This document shows, piece after piece, positions 46,731 through 58,995 of a stretch of DNA of 64,000 nucleotides; the stretch's first letter is position 1; every line of letters starts with the position of its first letter. The notes below the pieces were generated by a model. The model saw nothing but the letters and a program-made list of their open reading frames with translations, was not told the origin of the DNA and ran no database searches. This DNA is from Ceratobasidium sp. AG-K. Taxonomy: Eukaryota > Basidiomycota > Agaricomycetes > Cantharellales > Ceratobasidiaceae. The translations under genes were made by a program, and so were the position numbers. The stretch covers positions 434,001-498,000 of the forward strand of contig JAWNGF010000011.1 of NCBI GenBank assembly GCA_037039685.1, read 5' to 3'.

Positions 46731-49307
46731 TCACTTGTCAATCGCACCTTGAATCCACTGGAGGAGATCCCCCCCGTTTCCGATCAATACCTTTTGCGCG
46801 ACGGACGGCACGCCATCGGCAAGGACATATACCCACGCGGGGCCAGGCGGGTAGACTAAACCCGGACGTTAGTTATCGTCATAAGTAGAAAGTTCGTATG
46901 CGTTATACTTACTCGCAGCATTGGGAGGACCAGTAATCGTCAACATGTTCCCGTTAGCGTGCATGCCAGCTTGACCATCCGCATATCCACTGGGACTTCA
47001 TCAGGAAACATCAAGGATAGGCCTGAAGGGGAACTCACTATGCACTCCGTGCGTCGAGAGAACCCAAGGTCCATAAGGGAAACACCCATGGTTGGCACAG
47101 GCACCTGTGAGGGAAGAGTCACAGTGATTGTAATTGGTTCACCGTAGTTCCACGTCGGGGGTAAACCAGTATAACGAGGACGGGTTTGTGTCATGTACGG
47201 CTATCGCGCCAGTTAAACTCCATAAGCTCTACTGTAACACGATGCAACATACCGGGCTAATGTATTCCACCTGGTATTCCGTCTTGTACTTGCGCGTCTT
47301 CACATCCGCATTCGGATTTGACCCTGCGATCATCACGCGTCCCTATCTTGGCAAAAGCGTCGACACGGAATGGTATAACCGTGCAATATCCGAGGTAGGC
47401 ATGTCATCGGTGCTGAATCTGCTTCCAGCCGGAGGCGTTTGGATCGTATAGCACAGGAGTGAACGCTGGGTTGTCGGCGTTGGACTGGCCAACTTGATCT
47501 GGGACGTTTCCGTACCCGGCGGTGCCAGTCTTGGCACCGTTGACGATGAGGATCTTTCCGTCCGGGAGAATCGTCGCGTCAGGCATGACTGTTTGTGAAG
47601 CACGAGGTCATAATACGAGCGCGGCAAACGCAACACAAAATGAGCAACACAAGGGAAAGTGTCATCTCAGTCAGCAATGCACCTCATGTGGCTCATTTGG
47701 TAGTATACGTACCCCGTCCCTCGGGCATGAGTTCTGAACTCCATCCTGCTGCCTTGCCGGCTTCATCCAATGTGATGCGAGAACAATGCTGGCTGGTTGG
47801 GGACTGGGAAACTGACTTCGTTCTCCTTGAGAGTATCCCTACTCAAATGTCAAATTACCCTTGGAAGGTGCAAGGCTCGAGTCGGGACGTACGGTAATTC
47901 CGATCCGCCACATAACAGCACCTCCGGCTTGTAATTGTTCTCGTAGGTTAAAGGCAACAAAACGCCTACGTCGCGGTTCAGCGTGCATACATCCAGCCAA
48001 TTGATTGCACTCACCGACTCCACTCATGGGGTATGCGACCCGCTGACCGTTCGGGATATTCGGCAGGCGGTTCTCGGAATTGGTTTGCCAGTTGAATGTC
48101 ACTGTGCGAGATTCAATATTTATGTGCCTCGTAGATAAAATAGGACTCACTGGCCATGTTGTTAGCGGCGATGAAGAGGTCGTTGTTTGGCAGCAACCTT
48201 GGGCACATGTAAGCTCGCTATTAGCAGGCAATGGGAAGCAAACATACATCACATGCGGGAACATATTGTGCGGTAACGCTGTACTCAAGTTAGCCTCCCT
48301 CTTCCTGGCCACCCGTTTAGACTTACAATCCTTCAAGAACTGGGCGGGAATTTGCAGACCTATATTGTATCGGCCTCCGTTTTCACAAACTAGAATATAG
48401 ATACATACCATTGTACCCATGGATGTTTTTGGGTGGATGGAATTCGTATGTCGGGTTGTTCAGCGCCTCGAAGTTCGTCCAAGAACCTCCATACGCCCCA
48501 CCGTAGATTATTGCCGAACCATCAGACAGACGTGCCGAGGAGGGGTACCACCGCGATGAGGTCAGGCGGATGCGCTATAAACAGGTCAATCTATGCAGAT
48601 TAAGGACAAAAAAGGAGTGATACCGACCTGAGGAGATTCATATACGTCGCAATTGTCAGAGTCCGAGCAGGGGTTAAATTGCCGAATTCCTGAGGGTCGG
48701 GTTAGCCTGCTGCCGAGCATGGTACAACCGAGGCAAGTGGGATCAGAGTAATATGAGCCAAGCGAGAATCCGAGCGAGGGCAGATGAAATTAATGAACGA
48801 GAAAGCGGGTAAGGACCGACTAGTAAATTGTTAACGACGAATAGAATCAAACGTACGCACCTTGCAGGCCGTTGTCAGAATGGTGATCCCCAATGTCGAC
48901 ACGCGGATTCCCGCCAATATTAATCACTAAAACGAAAGTCAACCCTAGACCGTATCCAGGCCAAAGCCAAAACTCACAAGTGCCGTTGCTCAACCACGTT
49001 CCGGTCGCGCAAAAACTGTTAGTAGCAACGTTCAACGCGCGAGCCGAGTCAGACACCACCGAGTAGACCGCGCCGAGGGCGGGTCCGCCACTAGAGTCTC
49101 TCAACGGGTTTTGTTCAAATTTATCAATGATCACGACATTGGTCCCGGTCGCAACTGTCATCTGCATGGCGGCACTGTGTTGATGTTAGCCCGAGTAACC
49201 AAGTCTAGCTTTGGAACTTACACGCCAGTTGTACCACCCAGGGATAACGTCCATTGCGCACGAGCAGTGGCTGGAACCAGCGCAACAAGAGCAAACGAGC
49301 GTAGCAT
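46731..49307 (-). pseudogene. Decayed copper radical (glyoxal-type) oxidase, copy A
   Basis: The gene starts with a good signal peptide (MLRSFALVALVPATARA-QW) and shares exon layout and sequence with copies B and C. Compared with them it has an extra base at about 47425-47436 (after LYDPNAS), an in-frame TAG at 47343-47345 just after the catalytic ARLYHSVSTLLP segment, and a duplicated TC at about 47055. The last shifts the frame through the copper-ligand STHGVH motif. The last exon also has a 7-G run and a further base that change SPPVD to DLLQW with net frame kept. No alternative splicing that I can see repairs all of these. Sequencing errors are possible but would have to be several. The family oxidises aldehydes to acids, producing H2O2. 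Confidence 0.75.
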
Positions 49308-50235
49308 GAGGGAAGGAAAGACACACGATTTGTTCAACTTGATCTATACTTATCTGCCGGAGACAGAGCGACTGATCGATCAGCAAAACGAGGCCGATGA
49401 ACCCGTACCCAGCATGACGTAGACAAACTAGCCGGCTCTCATTCTGTCACTCATAGTGAGGAAGTTTCCCAAATGTCTACGAAATGTCTTTCCTGACAGT
49501 GGTGGTTTAGATTGATGGACGTGCCGTCAAATCAAATACCGTATTGATCCAATCCGACTCGCGCTAAGCGCTTCTTCGAACCCATTTTGATTGGTTCGCG
49601 CGGTGGCTGTAATCACCCTCAAGGCCAACCAAACTCGGACCAGCTTTGAACAACAAGCCACACGTAAAACTGTTACAAAGGTTTTATCCGGATCACGCAG
49701 ACTAACGTACTCGACGCGAGCAAGCGCTTACTAGGTCCAATTCCAAGCCACTAGTGAGATCCACAGGACCGGCCCGGAGCAGCACTTCCATCTCGCTCGC
49801 AAGGAACGTCCGAATATGCAACAAGAGGAAGGTGCAAATAATAATCATACTGGTAATATCGACAAAGGACTCCAACTAGTCCGAGAACCCCTTTAGTTTT
49901 TCGGTCAATTTGAGGGCCCTCAGTCCACCGCATACACCCCTCGACTATGACAGTCAATTATCAAAAGAAAGTGTAATCACATGGGATACACATACAAAAA
50001 TGTCCAATGAGAAACAAGACAAGTGTCCAAGCTTCGCAGCTCCGAGTCCGAGAAATGGCAATAAAATGGGCGTATACATACGTCTGTCCTTGTCAAAAGA
50101 GTGTGACTATGCCAATGGTAAACGAGTGTATAGGTAGCGAGGGAAATATATTCTCTCAAGTGGCCTACGGGCCCCCAGTGTTCGCCAGCATACTAAACGA
50201 TGTCAGAGGCTATTTCACGCAAGGGATGGCATAGC
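49308..50235. other. Intergenic between oxidase copies A and B
   Basis: About 0.93 kb with no supported gene. It serves as 5' region of copy A and 3' region of copy B. No clear repeat or TATA box was seen. Confidence 0.5.
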
Positions 50236-52776
50236 TTACTTGTTGATGGCGGCTCGGTCCACTGGAGGCGACGCCCCCGTTCCGATCAAGACCTTTTGTG
50301 CCTCAGACGGGACGTCGTCCACGAGCACGTATAGCCAAGCTGGGCCAGGTGGATAAACTAAGTACCAGTTTAGCCTCTCGTAAATAGAAAAAAAATAAAG
50401 AACGCTTACTAGCGGCGTTGGGCGGTCCGGTAATCGTCAACGTTTTCCTATTCACAGACAACGTACATTTCAGCTTGACCATCCGCATATCCACTAGGCC
50501 CTCGTCAGTACGCGTCCAATCATAAACAAAGAGAGTACCCACTGTGTACACCGTGCGTTGAGAACCCGAGGTCCATCAAAGATGCAGTTACGACCGGGGC
50601 TTTTATCATTGTACGCAAGGATGTAGGTAGAGTCACAGTGAGCTTGATTGATTGCCCGTAATTCCACGTCGAGGGCAAGCCGGTATACATCGGACGGCGT
50701 TTGAACATGTACGGCTACCCTTCAGGTTAGATCTCAAACTCGATTTCAAACGACAAGAAACATACCGGGCTGAGGTATTCGACCTGATACTCGGTCCTGT
50801 ACTTGCGCGTCTCGACGTCTGCGTTCGGATTCGACCCGGCGATCATTACACGGCCGTCAGGCAAAAGCGTCGACACGGAGTGATACAGCCGCGCAATATT
50901 CGATGTCGGCATTCCGGTCGAGTTGAACCGGTTTCCGGGGGCAGCCTTGGGATCATACAGCACGGGAGTGAACGCTGGGTTATCAGCATTCGACTGACCA
51001 ATCTGGTCGGGGACATTGCCATATCCAGCAGTACCAGTCTTGGCGCCGTTGACGATGAGGATCTTTCCGTCGGGGAGAATTGTCGCATCAGGCATGACTA
51101 ATTTAACAGGACCGAGGGAGAGCCATGATCAATCAGACCCCGCTTCTAAGCTCTAATCGGCCATCTACTCACCCCGCGCATCAGGCATTGCTTCCGTACT
51201 CCATCCAGCCCCAACTCCAGCCCCATCCAATACAATACGAGAGCACTGATTGCTTGCAGGAGATTGCGAGCTGACTTCATTCTCCTTCAAGGTATCCCTG
51301 TTCGCGCTACGGCATTAGCTGGCGGAGCTTACTATTCCACACCCGTACTAGACTTACGGCAACTGCGATCCACCGCACAGCAGTACTTCGGGTTTGTAAC
51401 CATCCTCCCAGCTCAGGGGTAGCAATATACCTATTCTCCGCCTTAGCTTGAAGCGCATATATTCACTCAAACGATCCAACTTACCGACCCCGCTCATAGG
51501 GTACGTAACTCGCTGGCCATTCGGGAGGTTCGGGAGACGATTCTCAGTATTGGCTTGCCAATTCAAAGTCACTATTCAAGTTTTAATATTTGCATACGAG
51601 AGAGCCAAGAGAACGTACTGGCCATGTTGTTGGCGGCAATGAAGATATTGTTGTTTGGCAGGAGCCTTTCCCGTGTTTCAGTGGCCTGGGACTTGAAAAT
51701 TATGGGCAACTTACATCATGTGAGGAAACATATTGTGTGGTAACGCTGTATTCGAATCAGTACTTATTCCCATCATCTTTCGTCAAGACTCACAATCCTT
51801 CAAGAACTGGGAAGGGATTTGCAAACCTACTTCGTTATGAGTTCACGTCTCCGATTGGATGAACAGAAGACACACCGTTATAGCCATTGATGTTCTTGGG
51901 CGGATAAAACTCGTACGTCGGATTGTTGAGGGCTTCAAAGTTCGTCCACCCGCCCCCAAATGCGCCGCCGTAGATCAAGGCCGAGCCATCAGAAAGACGA
52001 GCCGAGGAAGGATACCACCGCGGCGAAGTCAAGCGAATGCGCTGAACTCAATCAATCAGCGGTTGCGATTGTAAGAAAGAACCGAGGCAAACCTGAGGAG
52101 ACTCGTAGAAATCGCAGCTACCGATGTCGGAGCACGCGTTAAACAGACGGACCCCTATGAGCGGAGTTAGGCACGCACAAGGTACGTTATCGCAACATAA
52201 CAGAATGAGAAAATGGCGTAGGGAATCAACGGGGTCGAAACGAAATCGCCGACGGTGAAGCGAGCAAGAGACCACGGGACCGCGAACGAGTAAATTACAC
52301 CGGCAATCAAACACGCACCTTGCAGCCCGTTGGGCGAGTGCCCATTCCCGATATCCACGCGTGGGTTCCCACCAACATTGACCACTAAGAATAGACTTTT
52401 CGTCAGCCGCAGATCGATATTCCAAGTTATTATCTAAACTCACGAGTGCCATTGCTCAGCCACGTTCCGGTGGCACAAAAGCTGTTGGTTTTGATATTCA
52501 ACGCACGCGCCGTGTTGGTCTTGACCGAGTAGATGGAGCCGAGGGCATGATCGCCACTGGCATCACGGAGCGGATTTTGCTCGTACTTGTCAATGACCAC
52601 AACATTGGTTGCACTCGCGACGGTCAACATCATAGGATGGCTGCCATAATGTAAGCCAGAGCGATTGAGCAGCCCTCGCGGTCGACTTACGCGCCAGTAT
52701 GACCACCTGCCGACAACGTCCATTGTGCCTGGACAGCAGCTGGAACAAGAACCAAGAGAACAAACGAGTGTAACAT
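50236..52776 (-). CDS. Secreted copper radical (glyoxal-type) oxidase, copy B
   Basis: About a dozen exons, spanning roughly 650 aa of coding sequence. It starts with signal peptide MLHSFVLLVLVPAAVQAQW. Conserved AA5 features in order are NSFCATGTW (Cys of the Cys-Tyr cofactor), VNVGGNPRVDIG, SPRWYPSSARLSDGSALIYG (crosslinked Tyr), PNGQRVTYPMSGVG, DATILPDGKILIVNGA, ARLYHSVSTLLPDGRVMIAG (axial Tyr-His) and DLGFSTHGVHS (copper His). The C-terminal DUF1929-type domain ends PPVDRAAINK. Such extracellular enzymes convert aldehydes to carboxylic acids with release of H2O2 and feed lignin peroxidases. It is intact where checked, in tandem with A and C. A TATA-like CATAAATAC lies 40-50 bp upstream. 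Confidence 0.85.
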
Positions 52777-53631
52777 GAGAACGACCAAGACAGGGGACCA
52801 ATGGACCTCGGTTCGTATTTATGGGTGCCTGGCAGACTCAATAGCGCACTGGCCAAGCACCAGTCAAATGAACTGGCCAAAGATCTTGGGGGTGTCGTCG
52901 TCATGGTATGCAATTCAAGGACCAGACGTGCGCTCATGGACAAGCTGTCAGATCGAGTCCCATTTCTGTCTCATCCGACACATGCTAAGCGCTTCGTTCT
53001 TGATTGATTCGAGGCGGCGTTGTATTGAGTGGACCGAAAATCGGACCGATCAGAATTTGATATGAAAAAGGCCCAGAACGATTAGGCCGGATCTTACGGG
53101 GTGAGAAACGGCGAAACGTCCCGCACGAGATCCGGATTCGCGTGTCCAGGCATGGTGCGTGGCAACAGCATAGTAAGGTGTGGCCAAGGAGAAACCGCAC
53201 GACTTCTTCAGTAAACGGAAGTTAGAATAGTCCCGCGAGTGTTCACCGGGTGCCAAAGCATGGGGGCAAAAAAGATACCTTGACTACCGTGGACATTCGA
53301 CCATCCACCACGCGCATACAATCCCAACCTATGGCTAACGCCCTCCATGAGGAATGCCAGGTCCATTCACGAGTACTGCAAGAAAATTACATCGCGGCTC
53401 AACAAAAGCCCAAGACAGAGTCAAAACTCCGTAAACCCAAAAGTCCAAAAATAAAACGAGTGTACGCAAGAGAACGTAGCAGTAGCGAGTGTGGGTGTCC
53501 GTAACGAAAAATCAAAGAGTGTGTTCAAAGAGCCGTCTCATGTCAACTAATTTATGGGGGAGGAGGGCCAGTGCTGGCCAACATGCTGCTCTCGAGTCAG
53601 TATACAACATGTTAGGAAGAAATTAATAGAC
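52777..53631. other. Intergenic between oxidase copies B and C
   Basis: About 0.85 kb, promoter of copy B and 3' flank of copy C. A TATA-like element on the minus strand lies at 52816-52825. Open frames on the plus strand here are short and unconvincing. Confidence 0.5.
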
Positions 53632-56106
53632 TTACTTGTCGATGGCGCCCTGGTCGACTGGTGGGGAGCCGCCGTTCCCGATAAGCACCCGAGCGGCCTT
53701 GGAGGGAGTACCATTGGCGGAAACATACAAGTACCCAGGACCGGGTGGGTAAACTAGACACCCAGTTAGTCACTCATGACTTCAAGTATCGACATCAGTA
53801 CGTACTGGCGGCGTTTGGTGGACCAGTGACAGTCAAAGTCTTCCTGTTCGAGGAGAGCGTGCACTTGACCTTGACCATGCGCATATCCACTAGACTTTCG
53901 TTAGGACACACGTCGGCGAAGAAGTACAAGAGACTTACTGTGCACACCGTGGGTGGAGAATCCAAGATCCATCAGGGAGCACAATATGGTTGGAGGATTC
54001 AAGGAGGCCGGGAGAGTAACGGTAAGGGTGATGTTTTGACCGTAGTTCCATGTCGCAGGCATGCCAGTATACGTCGGGCGAGTCTTGGTCATGTACGGCT
54101 ACCATAAACCATTAGTCTTAGCTATCGTGTCGAAAACAGAGAGACATACAGGGTTAAGGTACTCGACCTGGTACTCGGTCTTGTACGGGCGGGTCTCAAC
54201 ATCAGCATTCGGATTCGAACCACCGATCATCACGCGGCCGTCGGGCAAGAGGGACGAAACCGAGTGGTACAGCCGAGCAATGTTCGAAGTAGGCATGCCA
54301 GCCGAGCTGAACCTGCTTCCAGCCGCCGCCGCGGGGTCGTACAAGAGAGGGGTGAACGCTGGATTGTCGGCGTTGGACTGGCCAATCTGGTCGGGGACGT
54401 TGCCATAGCCGGCGGTACCGGTCTTGGCGCCATTGACGATGATGATCTTTCCGTCCGGAAGAATCGCCGCGTCAGGCATGACTGATTAACCGGGACCGAA
54501 GGGACCATGGCTCGTTAAATCGTGCTTCTAATTGTCGCTCAAGGTGCCAACTCACCACGACCCTCGGGCATCGTGTCCACGCTCCATCCAGCAGTAATAC
54601 CAGCTGCGTTCAACTTGATACGGGAGCACTGTGCGCTTGTGGGCGACTGCGAGCTGACCTCATTCTCCTTCAAGGTATCGCTGTATAAAGTCTATGAGCA
54701 TCATCGAGTGACGTTTACGGAAGCAAACTTACGGAAGTTGCGACCCTCCACAGATCACAACCTCAGGGACGTAGTTGTTTTCCGGAGTCAAGGGGAGCAA
54801 GGCAGCTATATCTAACCTCAGCATATGACATCAAGAGGAATCAAGAATACCCACCAACACCGCTCATAGGGTACACGACGATCTGCCCGTTAGGGAGATT
54901 CGGCAGGGGAGTCTCCGTGTTCGTCTCCCAGTTGAAAAGTACTGGTCATCTGTCAGCGTGACCGAGAGTGTTGAGACCAGTAAGAACGTACTGGCTTTAT
55001 TATTGGCGGCCATGAACAGTCGATTGTCCGGCAATTGGCTGCGTACCTGTCAGAACAACAATTTCGGCAAGCGAGCGAAACGGAACTTACATGACATGCG
55101 GGAACATATTATGCGGCAACGCTATTTACTAGGTTAACACTTGGCCTGTCTATAACAGGCGACAGAAACGCACTATCTTTCAAAAACTGCATGGGAATTT
55201 GCAGTCCTGGTCGGGTATGAGCACATTGCTGGTACAAGACAGAAAGCTAACGTACCGTTGTAGCCATGGATATTCTTAGCAGGGTAGAACTCATATGTCG
55301 GGTTGTTGAGTGCGTCGAAGTTTGTCCATCCCCCTCCGTATGCCCCTCCCACGATGATAGTCGAGCCGTCAGCCAATCGAGCCGAAGAAGGATACCAACG
55401 CGATGACGTCAAACGAATACGCTATAACAGTGCTTCAGTCATAAGGAGCAATCGTTGATGGTATGACTAACCTGGGGCGACTCGTAGAAATCGCAGCTTC
55501 CGCTCGCGGCACAAGCATTGTAGAGGCGAACACCTGGGGGTGGCGTCAGTGACTTGAACCCGATGATTGCAAATGAGACAATGGATCGAAGACGGCAACG
55601 AGGCCACAAAATCCATGAGCGGGACAAGCCAGACTCTTACGTACCTTGCATGCCAAAAGGCGAGTGGCCAGTCCCGATATCCACACGGGGGTTTCCACCA
55701 ATGTTAACAACTAAGATAACGGTTATTATCAATATGCAGATCAAATGACCTTGTTGAGATAAGAACTCACGGGTGCCATTGCTCAACCACGTTCCAGTTG
55801 CACAAAAGCTGTTGGTGATAATGTTCAAAGGCCGAGTCGTGTCGGTGTTGACGTCGTACACAGAGCCAAGAGAGTGGTCGCCAGACGCATCACGTAGAGG
55901 GTTCTGCTCATACTTGTCGATATACACCACGGTGACCTCGTTTGCGACAGTCATCATCATCCCGGCACTGTCATAAATGTCAATACAGCTCAACTTTGAC
56001 AGGATATCAATGAAACATACACGCCAGACTGGCCGCCCTGAGTTAGCGTCCATTGCGCGCGGACAAGCGCAGGGACGAGGGCAACGAAAGAAAAAGAGCG
56101 TAACAT
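53632..56106 (-). CDS. Secreted copper radical (glyoxal-type) oxidase, copy C
   Basis: Multi-exon gene, same layout as copy B. The start MLRSFSFVALVPALVRAQW is a signal peptide. Signatures are NSFCATGTW, VNIGGNPRVDIGTGHS, TSSRWYPSSARLADGSTIIV, NGQIVVYPMSGVG, DAAILPDGKIIIVNGAKTGT, IARLYHSVSSLLPDGRVMIG and DLGFSTHGVHS, ending SPPVDQGAIDK. All radical-cofactor and copper-ligand positions seen in the family are present. The product is probably a secreted, H2O2-producing aldehyde oxidase active in plant-biomass decay. A TATAAA on the minus strand at 56157-56152, about 46 bp before the start, supports the start chosen. As the copy with a full promoter, it may be the best-expressed member. Confidence 0.87.
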
Positions 56107-57118
56107 GAGAGGCGGCTGCAAACACGAGACGTTTCAGCGAGACCCCGCCCGTTTATAAAGGCAAAATCGGCAGCGCATCACCGGGACAAAAAGGAGCTGG
56201 GCGAAACAAACCACTGGGTCGAGTAATGGACCGAACGAGGATGCCGAGACAGGAACTTGATCGACGGCCCGATTTCATTCACAGCATTCCTCCGGCAGAC
56301 ATACACCTGAATGTTATTTGTGTACCCCAAGCGCATACAGCGTGGGCAATTCAATCACATGCGCCGAAGCAACAAGGCACACAAGGCACTTGTTCCCTCG
56401 GCATTCAGTGGCCCTGATGAGTCAGCTCGGACCGGCACCTCTCAAGCCATAAGTGGCCCGCCGCCGCTTGCATGTCTGCCAAACATCATCAATATCTGTC
56501 AAACATAGCTGGGCATCTGTCTAACCTAGAGTAATGTTCCACGACGAACTACGTAACCGCTACGCCCGCGCGGACCCCAGACAGTTCCGCATACGATTTG
56601 TCCCGCACACCCTCTTCCGAATAACAGAAAACAAATTGATATGCATACACGCAGCCAACTAGGGCAGACTACAGCCAGCTTGAGTAAACGACCATCCAAA
56701 GAACAGGGTATCACGGCTAGGCGCAAAATAGGGGCTCAACGGGAAATGAGGGAGCTCGCGGCGAAAAAGGAAGAGCCCGCGAGATGAAAGGAGCAACCGC
56801 TCAAGAACAAGACCAGTGCTCGAGATGAAAAAGGAGCAGCACGCTCGAAATGGGTCAAAAGGCGCCAAACATATGGCGGGTATCGATCCAAACCTCGGGG
56901 AAACACAAACATGGGCGAAATAAAGAAGTGATGGGTTGATGAAAGGAAGAGCATATAATACCAGCGCCCGTAAACAATTGGCCGAACAAGATCGCGAACC
57001 GCGCTCAAAAATTACAACCGGCGGGAACCGTGTGCATATCACGAAATGAGCTCGGCTCGAGACCGCACTCGCCAAATTGGGACCAGGAACGGACAAATGA
57101 ACCCTCGCTGACTTGGGC
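56107..57118. other. Intergenic, no gene seen
   Basis: About 1 kb between oxidase copy C and the SH3 gene. A minus-strand frame of 145 codons (57096-56659) is Ser/Phe/Leu-rich without family resemblance and probably reflects 3' flank composition. The proximal part contains the TATA box of copy C. Confidence 0.5.
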
Positions 57119-58995
57119 TTAGAAATTGGACCAGCTGATAACTTCCTCGCGCGAACTAAAGTGCGCTCCGGGCGAGTTGCTCATCTCGACCTTGACGCCC
57201 AGACTCGTGCTTCTCATCGGTCGGACCATCTTTTCTCCGGCAGGTACTGTGAGCAAGTCAGCGTTAGCGTCCATATCCAGACGAACAGATAGAGTTGAGA
57301 CAAATGGATAAGGTCGAGGTTCAGATATCAGAACAAGAAGCGCTCGATATGAATGAGGAACGACTCGGTGCATATGGGCGCAAGCTACACATGATCTCAA
57401 TGTGAGAGATACGTACCCTTGGAGAATACATAGACAGGCACAGCGCCAACTTCCACATCGCCAAATCGGTCTCGGCCGACGACGCACCATTCGTCGTCGA
57501 ATGATTGTAGAAGCGTGACCTACAAATAGATTATGTTGTTAGCGAGGTTCGAAAGACGAGCAAGACGGGTAACTAAAAGCCCCGAACAGATTGCATAATG
57601 AAAGAAGATCGCTTACCTTTTCGCCCACGGACAAAACGAGTTCATCTGGCAAAAGTGGTGGGAAGACCGTCATGACTTTGCGTGTTATGACGTTCGAGCT
57701 TGTGCTTTCGGTTCGTGCGTGAGATTGGGCAAAAGAACCTCGGGGCGACGATTGTCCGGAGGCAACTACATCAAGTCAATACCATGCAAGGCGAATCGTG
57801 GGATGAACTTACAGCTGATTCGAACACTACGCACGTCAGCAATGCTCAAGCTGCTCGCGGCATGTTTGTGCGTCCGGTACGGTGCTCGAGAGCCGAACGA
57901 GAACGGCCCTGCAGCAGGTTGGCCAAACGTTCCCGCAGTACCGGGGCGCGAACCAGGTGCGGGTGCCGGCGCGGAGGCGGGTGATTCGTTCGCTTGTTCT
58001 CGTGAGATATCTTGTGACCGGCCTCGCTCGCTCTTCAGCCCCAAATGTTCACCCAATTTCATTCCATCTCCGAAAGTGCTCTCCCTAAATGGTGCCAAGT
58101 GAATGGGCAAGTCGAGATCTCCCTTCTTTTCCTTCAATTCGATATTGAAGGTGGGTGATGTAGGGGTAGAGGTCACCCCAGCGGCGACCGCCAATGCCCT
58201 CATTGCACTCGCCTGAGGTAAGCTCGCACGGGGGTCTGTGCGTCCAACGGCCGGACCGTAGAATTGCTGGACTGACGAAGGTGTACCAGGGAACGCTGCT
58301 GGCGGAAGAGGCGCCATGAGTGGCGAGGGTTCTTGAACAACCGGTACATGGTGAGTGCCATTGGCACGACGCACGTCGATGGCAGTCAGCCTGGGCTGAG
58401 CCCGCGACATCGGAGTTGGCAATACCACGCTGGTTGTAACCGCTGCACGAGTAACAGGCTTGACGCCACCATGCGACAACGCATAATAGTCCCTACACAA
58501 CACATAAGCCACTGTCCAAAAAAGGTAATGCGGGGATACTTACGAACTCTCAAATGAGCTGCGGACTTTCTCCCCATACACAGCGTCTACTACATGCGTA
58601 TCGTCTGATCCGTCCAAACTCTCTCTCCGTCCAACGCCGCTCGCCTTCTTCGCGTTCACGATTCCGCGCTCCATGCTCCTAAGTCCGGGCTGTGCGCGAG
58701 TGTTCTTCTTGGCCTTCTTGCGGTGTTGTCGGACGAGAAGTGCGAGTGCTAGCACAACCACCGCAGCCCCCGCGATACTAATTCCGACAATAATGAGGGG
58801 CGACATGGTCTCAGCGTCTGATCCTGGGGTAGCTCGCGCAAAGAGGAGCGGGGTACGAGGAGTGTTCTGGCCCGAAGTAGGCGTGTCGGGTGTGTCGAGG
58901 GATAGGTTGGACGGGATCCGCAGGGAAAGGGGGTGTCGCTGGGCTGAATGGTGCATCTTGGTCGGCAAAAGCTGATGCTTCAGTTGACTGGGCAT
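57119..58995 (-). CDS. Single-pass membrane protein with C-terminal SH3 domain
   Basis: About five exons on the minus strand. The first (from 58995, MPSQLKHQLLPTK) encodes a Ser/Thr/Pro-rich N-terminus, a transmembrane helix (LIIVGISIAGAAVVVLALAL) and a basic stop-transfer QHRKKAKK. The second, ending near 57810, is a disordered Ala/Pro/Ser-rich segment. The third holds VMTVFPPLLPDELVLSVGEK; the fourth continues VTLLQSFDDEWCVVGRDRFG then EVGAVPVYVFSK, an SH3 fold with the usual ALYDF-, W- and P-type positions. The tail ends SWSNF. The layout resembles fungal membrane-anchored SH3 proteins (Fus1-like) that scaffold cortical signalling. The start could be a later Met at 58958. Exact exon edges were not all closed. 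Confidence 0.65.

Noticed and set aside
50652..51101. 149-codon plus-strand frame in oxidase copy B
   Set aside because: Antisense of the conserved DPDGK/ARLYHS exons; the same shadow occurs in copies A and C.
56659..57096. 145-codon minus-strand frame downstream of the SH3 gene
   Set aside because: Ser/Phe/Leu-rich with no domain, overlapping another frame on the same strand; probably 3' flank.
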